NCBI RefSeq assembly: GCF_031877795.1
Contig: NC_133948.1
Coordinates: forward strand, 11,144,948-11,208,947
Reading direction: 5' to 3'
Length of the DNA stretch: 64,000 nt
Source of the DNA: Strix aluco
Lineage: Eukaryota > Chordata > Aves > Strigiformes > Strigidae
Positions 52,705-64,000 of this stretch are shown here, piece after piece; position 1 is the first letter of the stretch; the number at the start of each line of letters is the position of its first letter. Below the pieces are notes generated by a model. That model saw only the letters and a list, made by a program, of their open reading frames with translations, did no database searches and was not told where the DNA came from. The translations under genes were made by a program, and so were the position numbers.

Positions 52705-52710
52705 TTTATT
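52705..52710 (-). terminator. CRKL: Distal polyadenylation signal AATAAA, CRKL
   Basis: TTTATT on the plus strand. On the minus strand it reads TTAATAAACATTC, with GTGTCTTATC about 25-35 bases downstream. It is the last such hexamer before the composition change. Confidence 0.55.
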
Positions 52711-53568
52711 AACAGCGCATGGAAATCTGTACTCCAGAGAAGACAAACATGAGGCTGTGAACATACCTACAGAGTCCAGGGAAACAACGCAAGCTTTTCA
52801 GACTTCTCCTTTGCAGCAGTTGAGTGGCTGATGTTCCTCTGAAGTTTTTCTCCTACACAAGATCATCTCAAGTTTCAACACATTGTTAATGATTTAACTG
52901 AATGATCCCAAATATTAAAAACCCTTAAGTTCTACTTAGTGCTATTCTTGACGTGGATTGACTGTAAAAAGGCAAAAGACGACCTCCTCTTTTGACTTGC
53001 AGAAGCAGGTATTTATGCCACGCTAGGCTGACACCTTTCAGCAGTGGCTAGAATGCCGGCTGTTCATCCTCCAGTACCTGCACAGGTTACGCCTTATTTA
53101 CTCAAAGAATAATAAGCTAAATTCAAACTGTACGCATAAACCAGTCATTCTTACAAGCGCAGTCAAGGGTATCACAGTAAAAGGTGGTCAGGATTTGTAC
53201 AGAGACGTTTAGAAGCCTCGGCAAAACAGCAGCATTAAATACAGTGAGAGGAGGAGCACCGGAGTGTCGGGTGTGAGGGCGGAGGCGACAGTGATAATCT
53301 GTGTAAGCAGAGATGCATCTTTTTCAGGTGAACCTCCAGCGCACAGCAGTGTAGTCTGAGAAGAGGCACGAGGATGGAACAGGAGAGTAGCATTCAGCCT
53401 GGCAACAGCATTTTCTCCTGCTTAATTCTTCCTTTGATTCCAGTCGGCACTCTCATTCACCCACGGGACAGGGCATTGGATTGACAGAGTAAGGACTTAA
53501 ATACTCTGCTAATATCGTCAAGGTTTTAAGACTAAAGACAACAAATAGTACTGTAAGTTGAGGCAAGT

Positions 53569-53574
53569 TTTATT
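53569..53574 (-). terminator. CRKL: Possible proximal polyadenylation signal AATAAA, CRKL
   Basis: The minus strand reads CTAAATAAAACTTG. It would shorten the 3' UTR by about 0.9 kb if used. Sequence match only. Confidence 0.35.
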
Positions 53575-56500
53575 TAGACTGTACAAACAGGGCACTGGGA
53601 AAAAAAAACAGTGGCTTGATGTTGGGACCAGTTCTATGAACTAAGTGGAGTAAGAAATTAAAAAGGCACTAATCTTAAGAAAAGACACTCCATATATTCT
53701 AAGAATATAATTCATTTAATACTGTTAATCTTATAGCACAAAAAATAAAACAAGCTATAATCCCCAAAATAAACTTTAAAAGCTTACACTTAATATTATT
53801 GCCTGAAGATCATGGTCTTTAAATTACATATTGTGTTTTAAAGTTTACACAGTGAAGACTGTCTCAAATACAAGGCCACCTTTCCCACTGCAATAATTGT
53901 ATCCTTATCCCACAACACACTTTCATTTAACACAAGTAAACAGAAAACGACAACTCTACGAGAATGCTTTCACTGGTCCCAAAAGGCAGTCTTTTAGGCA
54001 GGTCTCACTTTCAGATGCAGGTATTGAGGAAAATGCTTGAAAATTTGACTAGAAAACAAAGGCAGCCCACTCGTTCCCAGGATGTTAATACAATATAAAA
54101 AATTACTTTACAGGCACATGAAATGGCACAAAGAATGCTGTTTTTCCCTTTACAAAAATAATGCTCAGGCTCTTCAGAGCCACAACCCAAACAGGATATT
54201 CCCTTTTGTTTATTCTTTCCCAATTTGTAAACAATCGTGAATTAAATTAGCGCTTATCCAGTGATGGACACTGATTCAAACAGTTTTCATTAAACTTTCA
54301 GACTGGTCAGAGGCTTCAATGTCTATATACACATGTACACAACAGGAGGAAGTCAAACAGTAAGCCTTTCACGATAGTTAACTATTGTGGCACCAGGTAA
54401 TTAAACCAGCTCTTAGTTCAAAAGCAAGAACAAATTTAATGGTGCATAGATTGAAGCCATCACTTGTAGGCTCTCATGATTCAGATTTAAGTATACATTA
54501 CACACCCAAGCCCATTTACACTGATAGGTTATCACTCAAATTGAAGAGGCTTCATAAAGCAACAGACAGCACACATGTAAGCAAGCAACAAGCGACTGAA
54601 AATCCGGAGTCCTTCAAGGAGAAACACACACTGATCAAATGCAGTCTTTATATGAAAATACTTGTTTTATAGTAAAATAGCAAAGACATGTTTTGAAGCA
54701 AGGTTACAGGCTGGTCAGTATGCTACATTTAAACCACATTTAACATACCTGAACCACACCACTGCTACTCAGAGAAACACTGTTCATCCGTGGCCTAAAA
54801 CCAGGTTCACAGGAATTTAAGAATTCTTGTCTTTGCATCAGATGCCACTACACACAAATTTTGCATAGTTTTGAAGGTAAAATATTTTGCTTTTTGGCAG
54901 TATCAGAACATAATTAAACCTAAAACAACGCTTGTGTTCAATGAGGGGATGAGTCAAGACATTTGTTTCAGTGAAGAAAATCCAGGTTAAAAGCTGTGTT
55001 CAAGATCTCAAATCTCACAGTATTTATTTACCATGCAAAGGAAGAATTCCACAGTCAGTCTTCTGAAGAGCTGCCTGTAACTAGGTCAGGTCTGAAATAA
55101 GATTTCTCTGCAGCAGACTGAGTTGAGTGCAGTTTCTGTATTCAAAAGATGACTTTCAGTAGTACAATCTATGTAGTAAACTTACGGGTATAGTTGGGGC
55201 ACAGAAAAAGTGTGACCTTCTTTAGTTAAGAGAGCTGCATAGCTTTTCTTTGCAAGACAAAATGTCAATGCCTATTGTCAAGAATTACTCTTACAGCACC
55301 AAACACTTCAGTCAATGCTACTCTACTTCACAGTTAATTTGGTAGTAAAATGCTCTACAAGAATTTCTAGACTGTCAGCCACTTGATCAGTACTACAGAA
55401 AATAGCTAATAGATGAACGGACAGACTTCTTTAAAAAAACCCAGCATTTTGAATGTCTTGTTGCAAATGCCGTTTTTGCATTTCTTCAGTGCCTTCCAAT
55501 CAAGGATCTCACGGCACTTTCACGTGAGCTAAGAACAACGTGCTTTTATTAGGATCAAGCGACACAAATCAACAAGAAAACATGCTGGAACTTAAGACAT
55601 CAACTTTCATATAATTTGACATTTATAAGAACTGGTGAGATTCTGCAGATATCTGAAGTTTCTCATTTTGCTACAACCGACAGCCTTCAAAAGTTGAAAA
55701 ATGGGGGCTGCTGTTTTCCTGTCAGCTTCTGCAACAGATATTTTTCTTTAACCAGGCTGTCTGAAAAGGGAGGTCTTGTAGTTGTAGTCTTTGCAGACAT
55801 GTACTCTGTTAATTCAGTGTTCCATTATTTTTAAGAGAGCATTCCAGTTCACCTACAACACACATTTAAAGGCGGCACAGGATACTGCTGTACCTAAGCT
55901 TTCATATCCTCTACACAGGTTAAGGACTTTAACCTGTATGGCATGAATTGTACTTATTTAGCTGCAGCCACACAGTTCCCTACTCTAAGTACAATTACAG
56001 CAGTATAGCTTATGTACAGAAAAAGGGAAAGAAGCTATACTGATAACAGACACCTTTGTGGCCTCCTCCAGCCTGAGCATTAATTTATCACATGGGGGAA
56101 CCCAGGCAGCTGACTCAAATTAACCATTTTCTAGAGGATGCTGGGAGGGGAAGGGATCTGGGGCATATATAAACCAGAGCCAACTCATCCGGAAAGGTAA
56201 GAAAAGATGGCAGCATGCAGAGGACTTGGGATGCAAGCAAGGAAAAAGAGGGAGGAAAAAAAGAAGATGAAAGCAGCTCTGGAAAAGAAGCACAGCAACA
56301 TGGAGACACGCTAGAGAAAAGGTACTGTGTTTGAAAAGGAGCTTTCAACAAGCTGGGGCTGGCATAGCTAGGAAACTTTGGAGAGATAAGGGAGCCTGCA
56401 GAGAAACAGGTGTAAGAGGTGTATGTTTAAATAAGAGGATTTTATCAGTATTTATCAAGTTCTTCTGTCCCACTCCTTTCCTACCTCTCCACACTATGGC

Positions 56501-57355
56501 AATCTGATCAATCTGTCTACCAAGTAACAGCTTGGTGACAAGCACTTCTAGACTAGTCAAACTACACTTTCAACACTGCAGAAAAGCTGTATGCAGACCA
56601 GGCCAAAGTGTTTCCCTTTAAAGCTCACTTTCTACAGTTAGTGCTTGCAAAAATCAACAGAAATGCATTAGGTATGTCAAAAACAGATTACAAGTATCAA
56701 CCCCTCCTAAGTTTCCTTATAAATAAATGCCTCAGCTTCAATGCAGCTCAATCAATGGTTATTTGCATTTAACACACACTGTTTCAGGAAGGTCAACAAC
56801 AAGCTCAAGAGTTAACAGAAAAGAGCAGCTTCTAATACAACTGCTTAGAATACATAAGCTTCAATTATTGTCCTTTAAAGAGACCATCATTTTAAATGTA
56901 CTACCTTAGGACAGGTTCTCTTAAAACTAAGTCTCCTTCAGTCCTAAAATTGCATTTTTGTTGTTGCTTTTTGTTGGACAGTAATGCACGAGTTGCTTGT
57001 TTGATCTAAGATTAGGGCTCTTCCTACTGAGCAAGCCAGAAAAAAAAAAATCCATGGAAGTCTCAACAGGAAAGGTTTTCTTCCCATACTTCTCTGCTAG
57101 GTACTGGTTCAGTCTTCTCCAACTTAAGGCCCAATAGAGTTTTAAAAGTGAAACTAAATGACGCAACTATGGTATGAAGGTCAGGCAGTGACTTCAGTTG
57201 TATGTATTCCAAATGTATATTAAAAGAACCGTCAAACTGCAGAAAGCTGGAAAATGGGCAACGCTAGCAATGTGCCATTAAGTCATCATCCCACCTCAAA
57301 CAATGCTAATGATAGCCAGGAAAATGAAGCAGCAGTGTAAATCGGGCAGAGGGAA

Positions 57356-57553
<198 letters not shown>

Positions 57554-58059
57554 TCAAATTAAGAGGAACAACAAATACAAGCCCATCATAGGGAAAAAAC
57601 CCCAACCCTCTTCTTGGCATAAGGTTCAATTTAAAAGTTACTTTTCCTTAACTAAAATACCAGCATTTTGCTGCTAAACATGATAATGTTGTCTACACGC
57701 TTTTTCAGACTCTTAACTAAATGTATATTTACATATTCAGACAAATTGCTGAACTACACCTTCTCCTATAGGAAAGCTTACAACTTCACACAACAACATA
57801 TTTAGCTGAGATGATATAAATTAACATCACTAAAGCTACCATCAGTAATGAGATGCAACATCCATTCAGAAGAGCACAGTGCTTACAGTGCTTTTAGCAT
57901 CAGCTGGCTTATTTCAAAAGAAATCTAGTTCTTCAAAGAGAGATTCCTACGGCAAAGAAACCACTACTTGAAGTTGCAGTTCTGATTATCAGTCTAAGAA
58001 GCTTCTGTAGTTTCTAAAATAATGGTACACTTCCAAATCAAGCAAAAGTGATCTCAAAC

Positions 58060-58077
58060 TTTTTTTTTTTATTTTTT
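58060..58077. repeat. T-rich run
   Basis: T run of about 11, an A, then six more T, in the CRKL intron. Confidence 0.7.
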
Positions 58078-60168
58078 AAAAGTATTACATGTACAGATTC
58101 TAGCTTTATTTGTTGTTTTCACCTCTACTTCCTGCCAAAGAATTTTAAATAGGAACAATGACATGTCGGGCCTTTCCTACCATAACTATGTCTCTTCCTA
58201 TTTGGCAGTGAAAGATGAGAAAAGCTAAACTACGATCAAGCAAAAAACATCAGCCCAAATAATAAGTTATACTCTTATCATTGTTCAATGGCTATATTTA
58301 ATTTGGATTAGGATCATTTACAAACCAAAATATCCAATTTGACAAGTAGCATTTAACACTAGTTAAATAGTCAGTTCTCCCTTAAACGCTTCAGAATAGC
58401 TGAACATGTGGTCTGCTGCAGCCGCTCTAACTTTACACCTCCCTTCCTGTTTACTTAATGTACTCTGTGGTAACTATAGTAAATATTAGAAAAGTGACAT
58501 TAGCACCTAATAACTAATTTCACAAAAAGTAGAGCCAGCCTATAACCAATAGCCAACAGTTCATAAGTTTCTTCCCCAAACTAGGTCAAATCTCTTCGTA
58601 GTTGAGTCTCAGTTACCAAGCTACCTCTGTGAAATCCAAAAGGTAACCAGCTTTGATCTTTTTTAAGGAAAAACTAGATTTTTGTCCTGATACAGTATGT
58701 ATAACAGTTTGTCTACATTAACTAAACAGTATTAAAATTTAGAACTGATGCAGATAGTTTAAGGACCTTGGCCAAGGGCCTTAGATTAAAACTTTTTAAA
58801 CTTTTCAGGTAAGACCTGTATATTTTCTGTTAAAGAAAAAAAACCCCTGAGTTTACAAAACAGTGTGCATGTGACTATATGATCTGAAGCCTGTTTAAAC
58901 CAGTTACCATTACCCCAAAAGATATTTTTTGAAGATCACTCAGAAGCAAGAATCCTTAAGTGAAGTTTAAGATACTATAATAAACTCCTTAGCAGTCAGT
59001 GTTCTCTCTCTTAAAATAAAATTTCTTAACCTTTGAAACTCTTTTTAGAGATTTAAGCTTTATGTTGCATATTAGAATGAAATTAGACATTTAAGAAAAA
59101 TGTGTTGCTCCATCTCCCCTACTTTTTCCCCACTACTACTGCTGTCCATGTCCTATCTGCTCCCCCAAATTGAGACTGTCCCACTTGAAACACTTGTAAT
59201 CTTGTGCTTTTAAGAGAGGAGGAAACCATCTGAACTCCCGTAAGTTCCCGGGATATAACTGAAACCATATTACTTTCTTAAATGGACATCTTTACACTGT
59301 TTCTAAACTCAAACATGAAGTCAGCATATACTATTAAGTAGTTACACACTGCCCGTGATAGTTAGCACATACAGCATTAATTTGACTGTTTTTCATCTCT
59401 TCACAGGCTACTGCAGCATGCTTTAATTGTGTATTTGCTAAAAGGCACAATTTGTCAGACTTTTCACTGAATAGAAAGGCTAGAGAAAGCTTTATATAGT
59501 AACAAGATGACCTAAAGAGGAACCTAACAAATGTCTCTTTAGGAAAATGCTGATAACATCTATAAATACTCAGTGTTACATTGAAGTTTTAGACCCAAAT
59601 TCAAGAAGATGCAGCCATCATCGTGACAGTTAAAACCTATAAGAAACTGCATTTGCACCACACCATAAAACCAATACACTCTCAAACACTTTAATCTTAT
59701 CCATGGAAGAAAAAAAATAAGTATCTGTAGTACACTGGTTCAAAAACATGGACCTGCATTTTCTGAGAGTCTGACAATTTAATTCTGCTCACGTGCTGTA
59801 CAGATCAAGCCATTATTCATTTTGAAGCTCTAGCAAAAGGTATCCTTCAATTTGACTCAATGATTTCTACAACATGAATAGGTTTGGAAGTCTTGCTTCA
59901 GCTGAGTGAAAAAAAAGATTTACAGTAAGTCCACTGCATCGCAACAAACCGCCACATAAATTAACAATGTAAAATGTTCCTTAGACTGCTGGGTGGGCAA
60001 AGTTGTTACAAATCAGTATCTGCCATTAAAGAGTGCTAGCTGACAAAAGCTACTCCCATACACCAAGAACAACTGGAATAGTAAATTGATTTGCAATAAC
60101 TTTATATTATTTTTGAGTGGATTTTTTTTAATGAAAGCTTCTGAATATCCTCTTGTGCTTTTTTGTTT

Positions 60169-60180
60169 AAAAAAAAAAAA
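60169..60180. repeat. Poly(A) run
   Basis: Twelve A between TTTTGTTT and GCAGTTCC. Confidence 0.75.
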
Positions 60181-60477
60181 GCAGTTCCCCTGAGAAGATT
60201 AAATGAAGCATCATGTTGAAACAAGATTTTTAGAGAAGGAACCTTTATGTCATGATAGAATAATTCATGGATCTTACATTAAAGACCTCCATTTTGACAA
60301 CGTCTGGAAGAATCTGGTTAAGTAGTCCCTCTATTTTTTCTACTAAAAGCAATATTTGGTAAATGCTCTTTAAAGCATCTATAATATGGTCAGCTGAGGT
60401 GTGATCTCCCACTAAAATGATTTAACACACCATTTTTTTCAGAGAACATTTTAAGCCAGTCAGAAGGATTGTCTTAT

Positions 60478-60645
60478 GATTAGGCACAGGACAGAGTCAG
60501 GAGACCCCGTTCTATTCTCATCTCTGCCACAAACTTCCTGTATGACTCTGGACAGCTCACGGTCCTTATCTATAAATTAGGATAATGCTTCCTTAGTCTC
60601 AGCATCCCTCAGATGTTTGTAAAGCAATTGTAAAGCATGCCAGCA
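60478..60645 (+). repeat. MIR-type (CORE) SINE remnant in CRKL intron
   Basis: The segment contains, in order, ACAGAGTCAGGAGACC, TCTCATCTCTGCCAC, CCTGTATGACTCTGGACAGC and CTTATCTATAAATTAGGATA. These match the MIR core order: a gctctgccac-like block, a ctgtgtgaccttgggcaag-like block, then a tcatctgtaaaatggggataat-like block. A TTTGTAAAGCAATTGTAAAGC end resembles the MIR tail. The match is old and diverged. The match comes from memory of the consensus. Confidence 0.65.
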
Positions 60646-63365
60646 TCGCTGGATGGAAGTATCAACTGCTGAAATGAGTAATACTTCTGAAATGCAGCCA
60701 TTTGGTTCCACCCAAATGATAAAAATCAGAACGTATTTTAGATAGCATCCTCTCATTATGTCCCTGTTACAGCATGAATTCAAAGCCCTGGGGAAATGCA
60801 AGCTGTGGAACATGCCAGTCAGAAAGGTTACTTCATTCCCTCTAGACTCTTCCATACCTGCATACACTGCAAAAGGTTTCCTGCATGCCGTTTTAGTCAC
60901 ACAGTCAACCAATTAAACATTCTACAGGTATTACAATTGTATGTTAATAGTTCAGTGGCTGATAGAGTTCTGTAATATAAGTTTAAGGGGATAAAAATGC
61001 ATTAGAAGTCTAAATCATTTTAGCCCACTGAGTCAAAAGCTATAAAAAACATATTGCTCTCTGGAATTTATGGGGTGTTGAATCTCAGTCATTATTCTAA
61101 TTAGTGTCACAGCTCCCCTTCTTTGGTAACACTTGCATTAGTACCAAAACTGAAGCAATTGTTCAGACCAGCTGCCTGTTCTGAAGAATAAACAAGGCTC
61201 AACACTAAGAAGTAACTTGATAACCCACTGTCCCCAAAAGGTATAAAGCTGAGCTACACAAAAAAGGCAGAATTCAGTCACACTGCAAGCAGGACAAAGT
61301 GACACTGAAGTAGCTGGTGCTTTACGTATTGAAAGATTCAAGAAACCAACAGGCTGAAAGCACAGCTTAATTATCTTTCACTTCTAATGTTGTGTGCCAG
61401 AAGAATAATGATGCCCAAACCAGAGAATCAAGTAGTTCAGAGGAAAGACCTTCAACCATTCTTGAAGCATGAAAGCAGGTCAGAGGGCAGCACAGAAATG
61501 TTCAAGTCCTAGATGCAATTAATCTAGCCTCATCTAGGAACAGAGTAAAACAATAGAAGTTTTCATTTCAAGTATAGCTAGGACAACTGCCAGAGTTGGG
61601 GTTGCAGCACCCCAGATAGAGTGCTACTTTTCATTAAATGATGGTAGCCTGTCTCCACGTGATTAAGCCAGTTGTCATGATTGTACACAATTTGGAGAGC
61701 TCAAAACTCCCACAGACCATCATTCCTGAGCCACGCTGAATCTCACTGTAGCACAGGATCTTGTCTAGGTTATCCATGTTGCTTTCAGTTTCACCTGAAA
61801 AACTGCAAACAGTTCTGAGGGTGAATGTATATTCAATTGTGAGGCACTCAGCACTATCATGATGGGAACCATCAACAACTTTGGAAAAGGAAGTCACAAA
61901 GATTAAGACTGCACACAAATCTCCAAAGTAATTGTCAGCTGTATTTTCAAAGGTAGCATACTCAAAAGTTGGTGTATGTCAGCACAGACACAGGAATCCT
62001 GCTGCCAATGTCACTTTCTATTCAATCGTTATCAGAACTAAAGCTCCCTGATCAACACTTCACACTGTACAAGTATAGGCTCAATATTTTGATTAAAATC
62101 TACACCTTGTGGGTCAGATGCATTTCAATGTTTAACACAGCATTACTAAGTTTCCTTGGCTTAAGAAGAGCACAATGCTTGTTGTCTAGTGAAAGAAGTA
62201 GTCTAATTTCCTAATTAAGAAAGTTCTACTAGCGCACATTTTGGCCTACTTGTCTCAACTTTCCTTTGAAGAAGAAAAAAGTTAACTGTAACCTAATTGT
62301 AACAAGCTCAAGAGAAATACTGTAAGTCAGTTATATAATTATGGTGAATGGACATTTATTTCACAACATTTCAGTGACAGGTTAACTCTGTACTAGCAAA
62401 CATACATGTATATGATTGATATATCATGAACAAATAAACGACTTAATACTAAAATGCTGACATGGGCCTAGAAAAAGCCATCATTAGTATAAAAACTTTG
62501 CTATAATAATATAGTGAAGGTCTTGATAAAAAAAAAATCTTCAGATTCCATAACACTCATGTTAACTCTGGAGATTAACTCTAGGACTACTACTGTCTTC
62601 AAAATGGTTTATGATGCTTGTTACAGTATTTGTAATATATTTAAGAACCATTTTTTAAACACATAGCAGATGTAAGTCTAGTGGCTGCTGGTGGTCTCCT
62701 GTTTTCTGGTTCCTTATGCCATTTCATTCCATTTCATAAGTGAATTTGGAATTTGTTGTTCACATGCTGAATCAACCTTCAAACAATTCACTAATTTTTA
62801 AGGGAATTACACACCATTAGTTCATCTACTGCCTATGCTGAATATAAAGAAGGCTACTTTGGATCCAAACAAGAAGTACCCAACTTCCAAGGCATAAGCT
62901 CCTTTAAGGTAAAACATACCAGGTCTTAGTTTACTGGGCACTGCTCACATGCTGGTTAGAGCATGCCAGTTTAAAACAAGGCTACATTAGCATATTATAG
63001 ATAACAGGCTGGCTATAGAACTACAGGTTGTTAAATGCTGAGCAACTTTAAGGTAGACTTTGCCGCTCTCTATCATACTAACAGTGCCAAAGAATCTCTG
63101 CTCTTACAAAATTCATCACCTTCTTAAAGTGCTACCCTGTGTAACCTTCAAACACAGGACCACCCTCCTAGTTTTCCCACAGAAAAGCAGGCTTGAAGAA
63201 CAGCAGTACATTGCCTGTAATGCAGAGTTCTATAGGCAATAAATACAGGACGCTGTATTCCTGCCCTTCATATTCCTTCCTCTAGAGCACCAGAAAGGAA
63301 GGAAATTGCTTCTTGGCTAGAAGACCACAAGTAAAGAAACAGATCTGGCTCCCTGGTGGTTTGGG

Positions 63366-63378
63366 TTTTTTTTTTTTT
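63366..63378. repeat. Poly(T) run
   Basis: About 13 T followed by CCAAATGC, in the CRKL intron. Confidence 0.75.
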
Positions 63379-64000
63379 CCAAATGCAGTATCCAGGAAAA
63401 TACTACACACATTAGTAGTAAAGTTAGTTAGTTGTGGTGAGAAAATGCAGACTTCAATTATTTCATTAAAAACATTAAATCTGAACTGCCAAGGTAACTA
63501 ACTCAACTGACAACAGTATATGTAAATCTTAGAAATATATATATATTTATCATAAGCTTTACTGATTGTTCAGTACTGGTGCCACACGATGCCCGAAGTT
63601 ATATTTAATCCAACTGTATGCTTTGAGATAGTAGCTATACTTAAAACTTTTATTTTAGCCTATAAACAGATGACTATTTATTATTTTAGAGAATAAAAGT
63701 AGAGTATATAATGCAGTAGGACCAAGTCAACATTTAGATATTAGTCACTTCAATAATATCAATATGAATGCTAAATAATTTTAGCCCAGCAAGGTCCAAA
63801 TTGCAATACATGCTGTATTAACTAGTACTCTTACAGGAACATTGTAGCTGCCCTTAAACTGTCACATTTTAAATACTATTTAAAACTTAAACACTCTATC
63901 ATTATCCAACCAAACAGATCTTGTTCCAGATTGTCAGTAGAACATTCAGTTGTTTTACAAGTATACCTTCCTTACAAAACAACCTTCTCTGTAACAGGCT

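Larger units (their letters stand above)
52681..57355 (-). other. CRKL: CRKL 3' UTR, about 4.7 kb
   Basis: AT-rich sequence downstream (minus strand) of the CRKL stop codon, running to an AATAAA at 52705-52710. The base composition changes sharply near 52,600 to the GC-richer gap, which fits the transcript ending there. Further AATAAA hexamers on the minus strand, for example at 53569-53574, could give shorter forms. The CRKL mRNA is known to have a long 3' UTR in mammals. The exact end here is inference. Confidence 0.6.

Noticed and set aside
60577-60912. 111-codon minus-strand frame in the CRKL intron
   Set aside because: It partly overlaps the SINE remnant on the opposite strand and has no domain.

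Overview
The window is nuclear DNA of a vertebrate, most likely a bird. It carries spliced genes with GT/AG introns, long AT-rich intergenic stretches, very few interspersed repeats and several mononucleotide runs. It has no bacterial-type operons, tRNAs, rRNAs or CRISPR arrays. The avian call is an inference from the centre gene, which reads like the TBX6L (VegT/tbx16-type) T-box factor known from chicken, and from its neighbour CRKL. As I recall, the CRKL interval of human 22q11 corresponds to chicken chromosome 15.

Layout. (1) About 1-5,715, plus strand: the last three visible coding exons and the 3' UTR of a gene I cannot name. Its product has a Ser/Pro-rich stretch and ends in a strongly acidic tail. 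(2) About 5,716-32,016: a long, mostly featureless stretch that should contain the promoter and first exon(s) of TBX6L. I could not place these securely. (3) 32,017-39,620, plus strand: TBX6L, with eight coding exons whose splice phases all agree, a complete T-box, a proline-rich C-terminal region, the stop codon and a 3' UTR ending at an AATAAA. (4) About 39,620-52,680: a GC-richer gap between convergent genes, with many long but unconvincing open frames. (5) About 52,680-57,490, minus strand: the last coding exon of CRKL (the C-terminal part of its second SH3 domain) and a 3' UTR of about 4.7 kb. (6) 57,491-64,000: CRKL intron, AT-rich, with one recognisable MIR-type SINE.

TBX6L is a DNA-binding developmental regulator of mesoderm. 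CRKL is an SH2/SH3 adaptor in receptor-tyrosine-kinase signalling. Nothing in the sequence shows that the two are co-regulated; they are convergent neighbours. No clearly new biological system is visible. The points most worth checking are the missing 5' exon of TBX6L, the identity of the left-hand gene, a coding-like but disrupted acidic reading on the opposite strand of that gene's 3' UTR, and the long CRKL 3' UTR.
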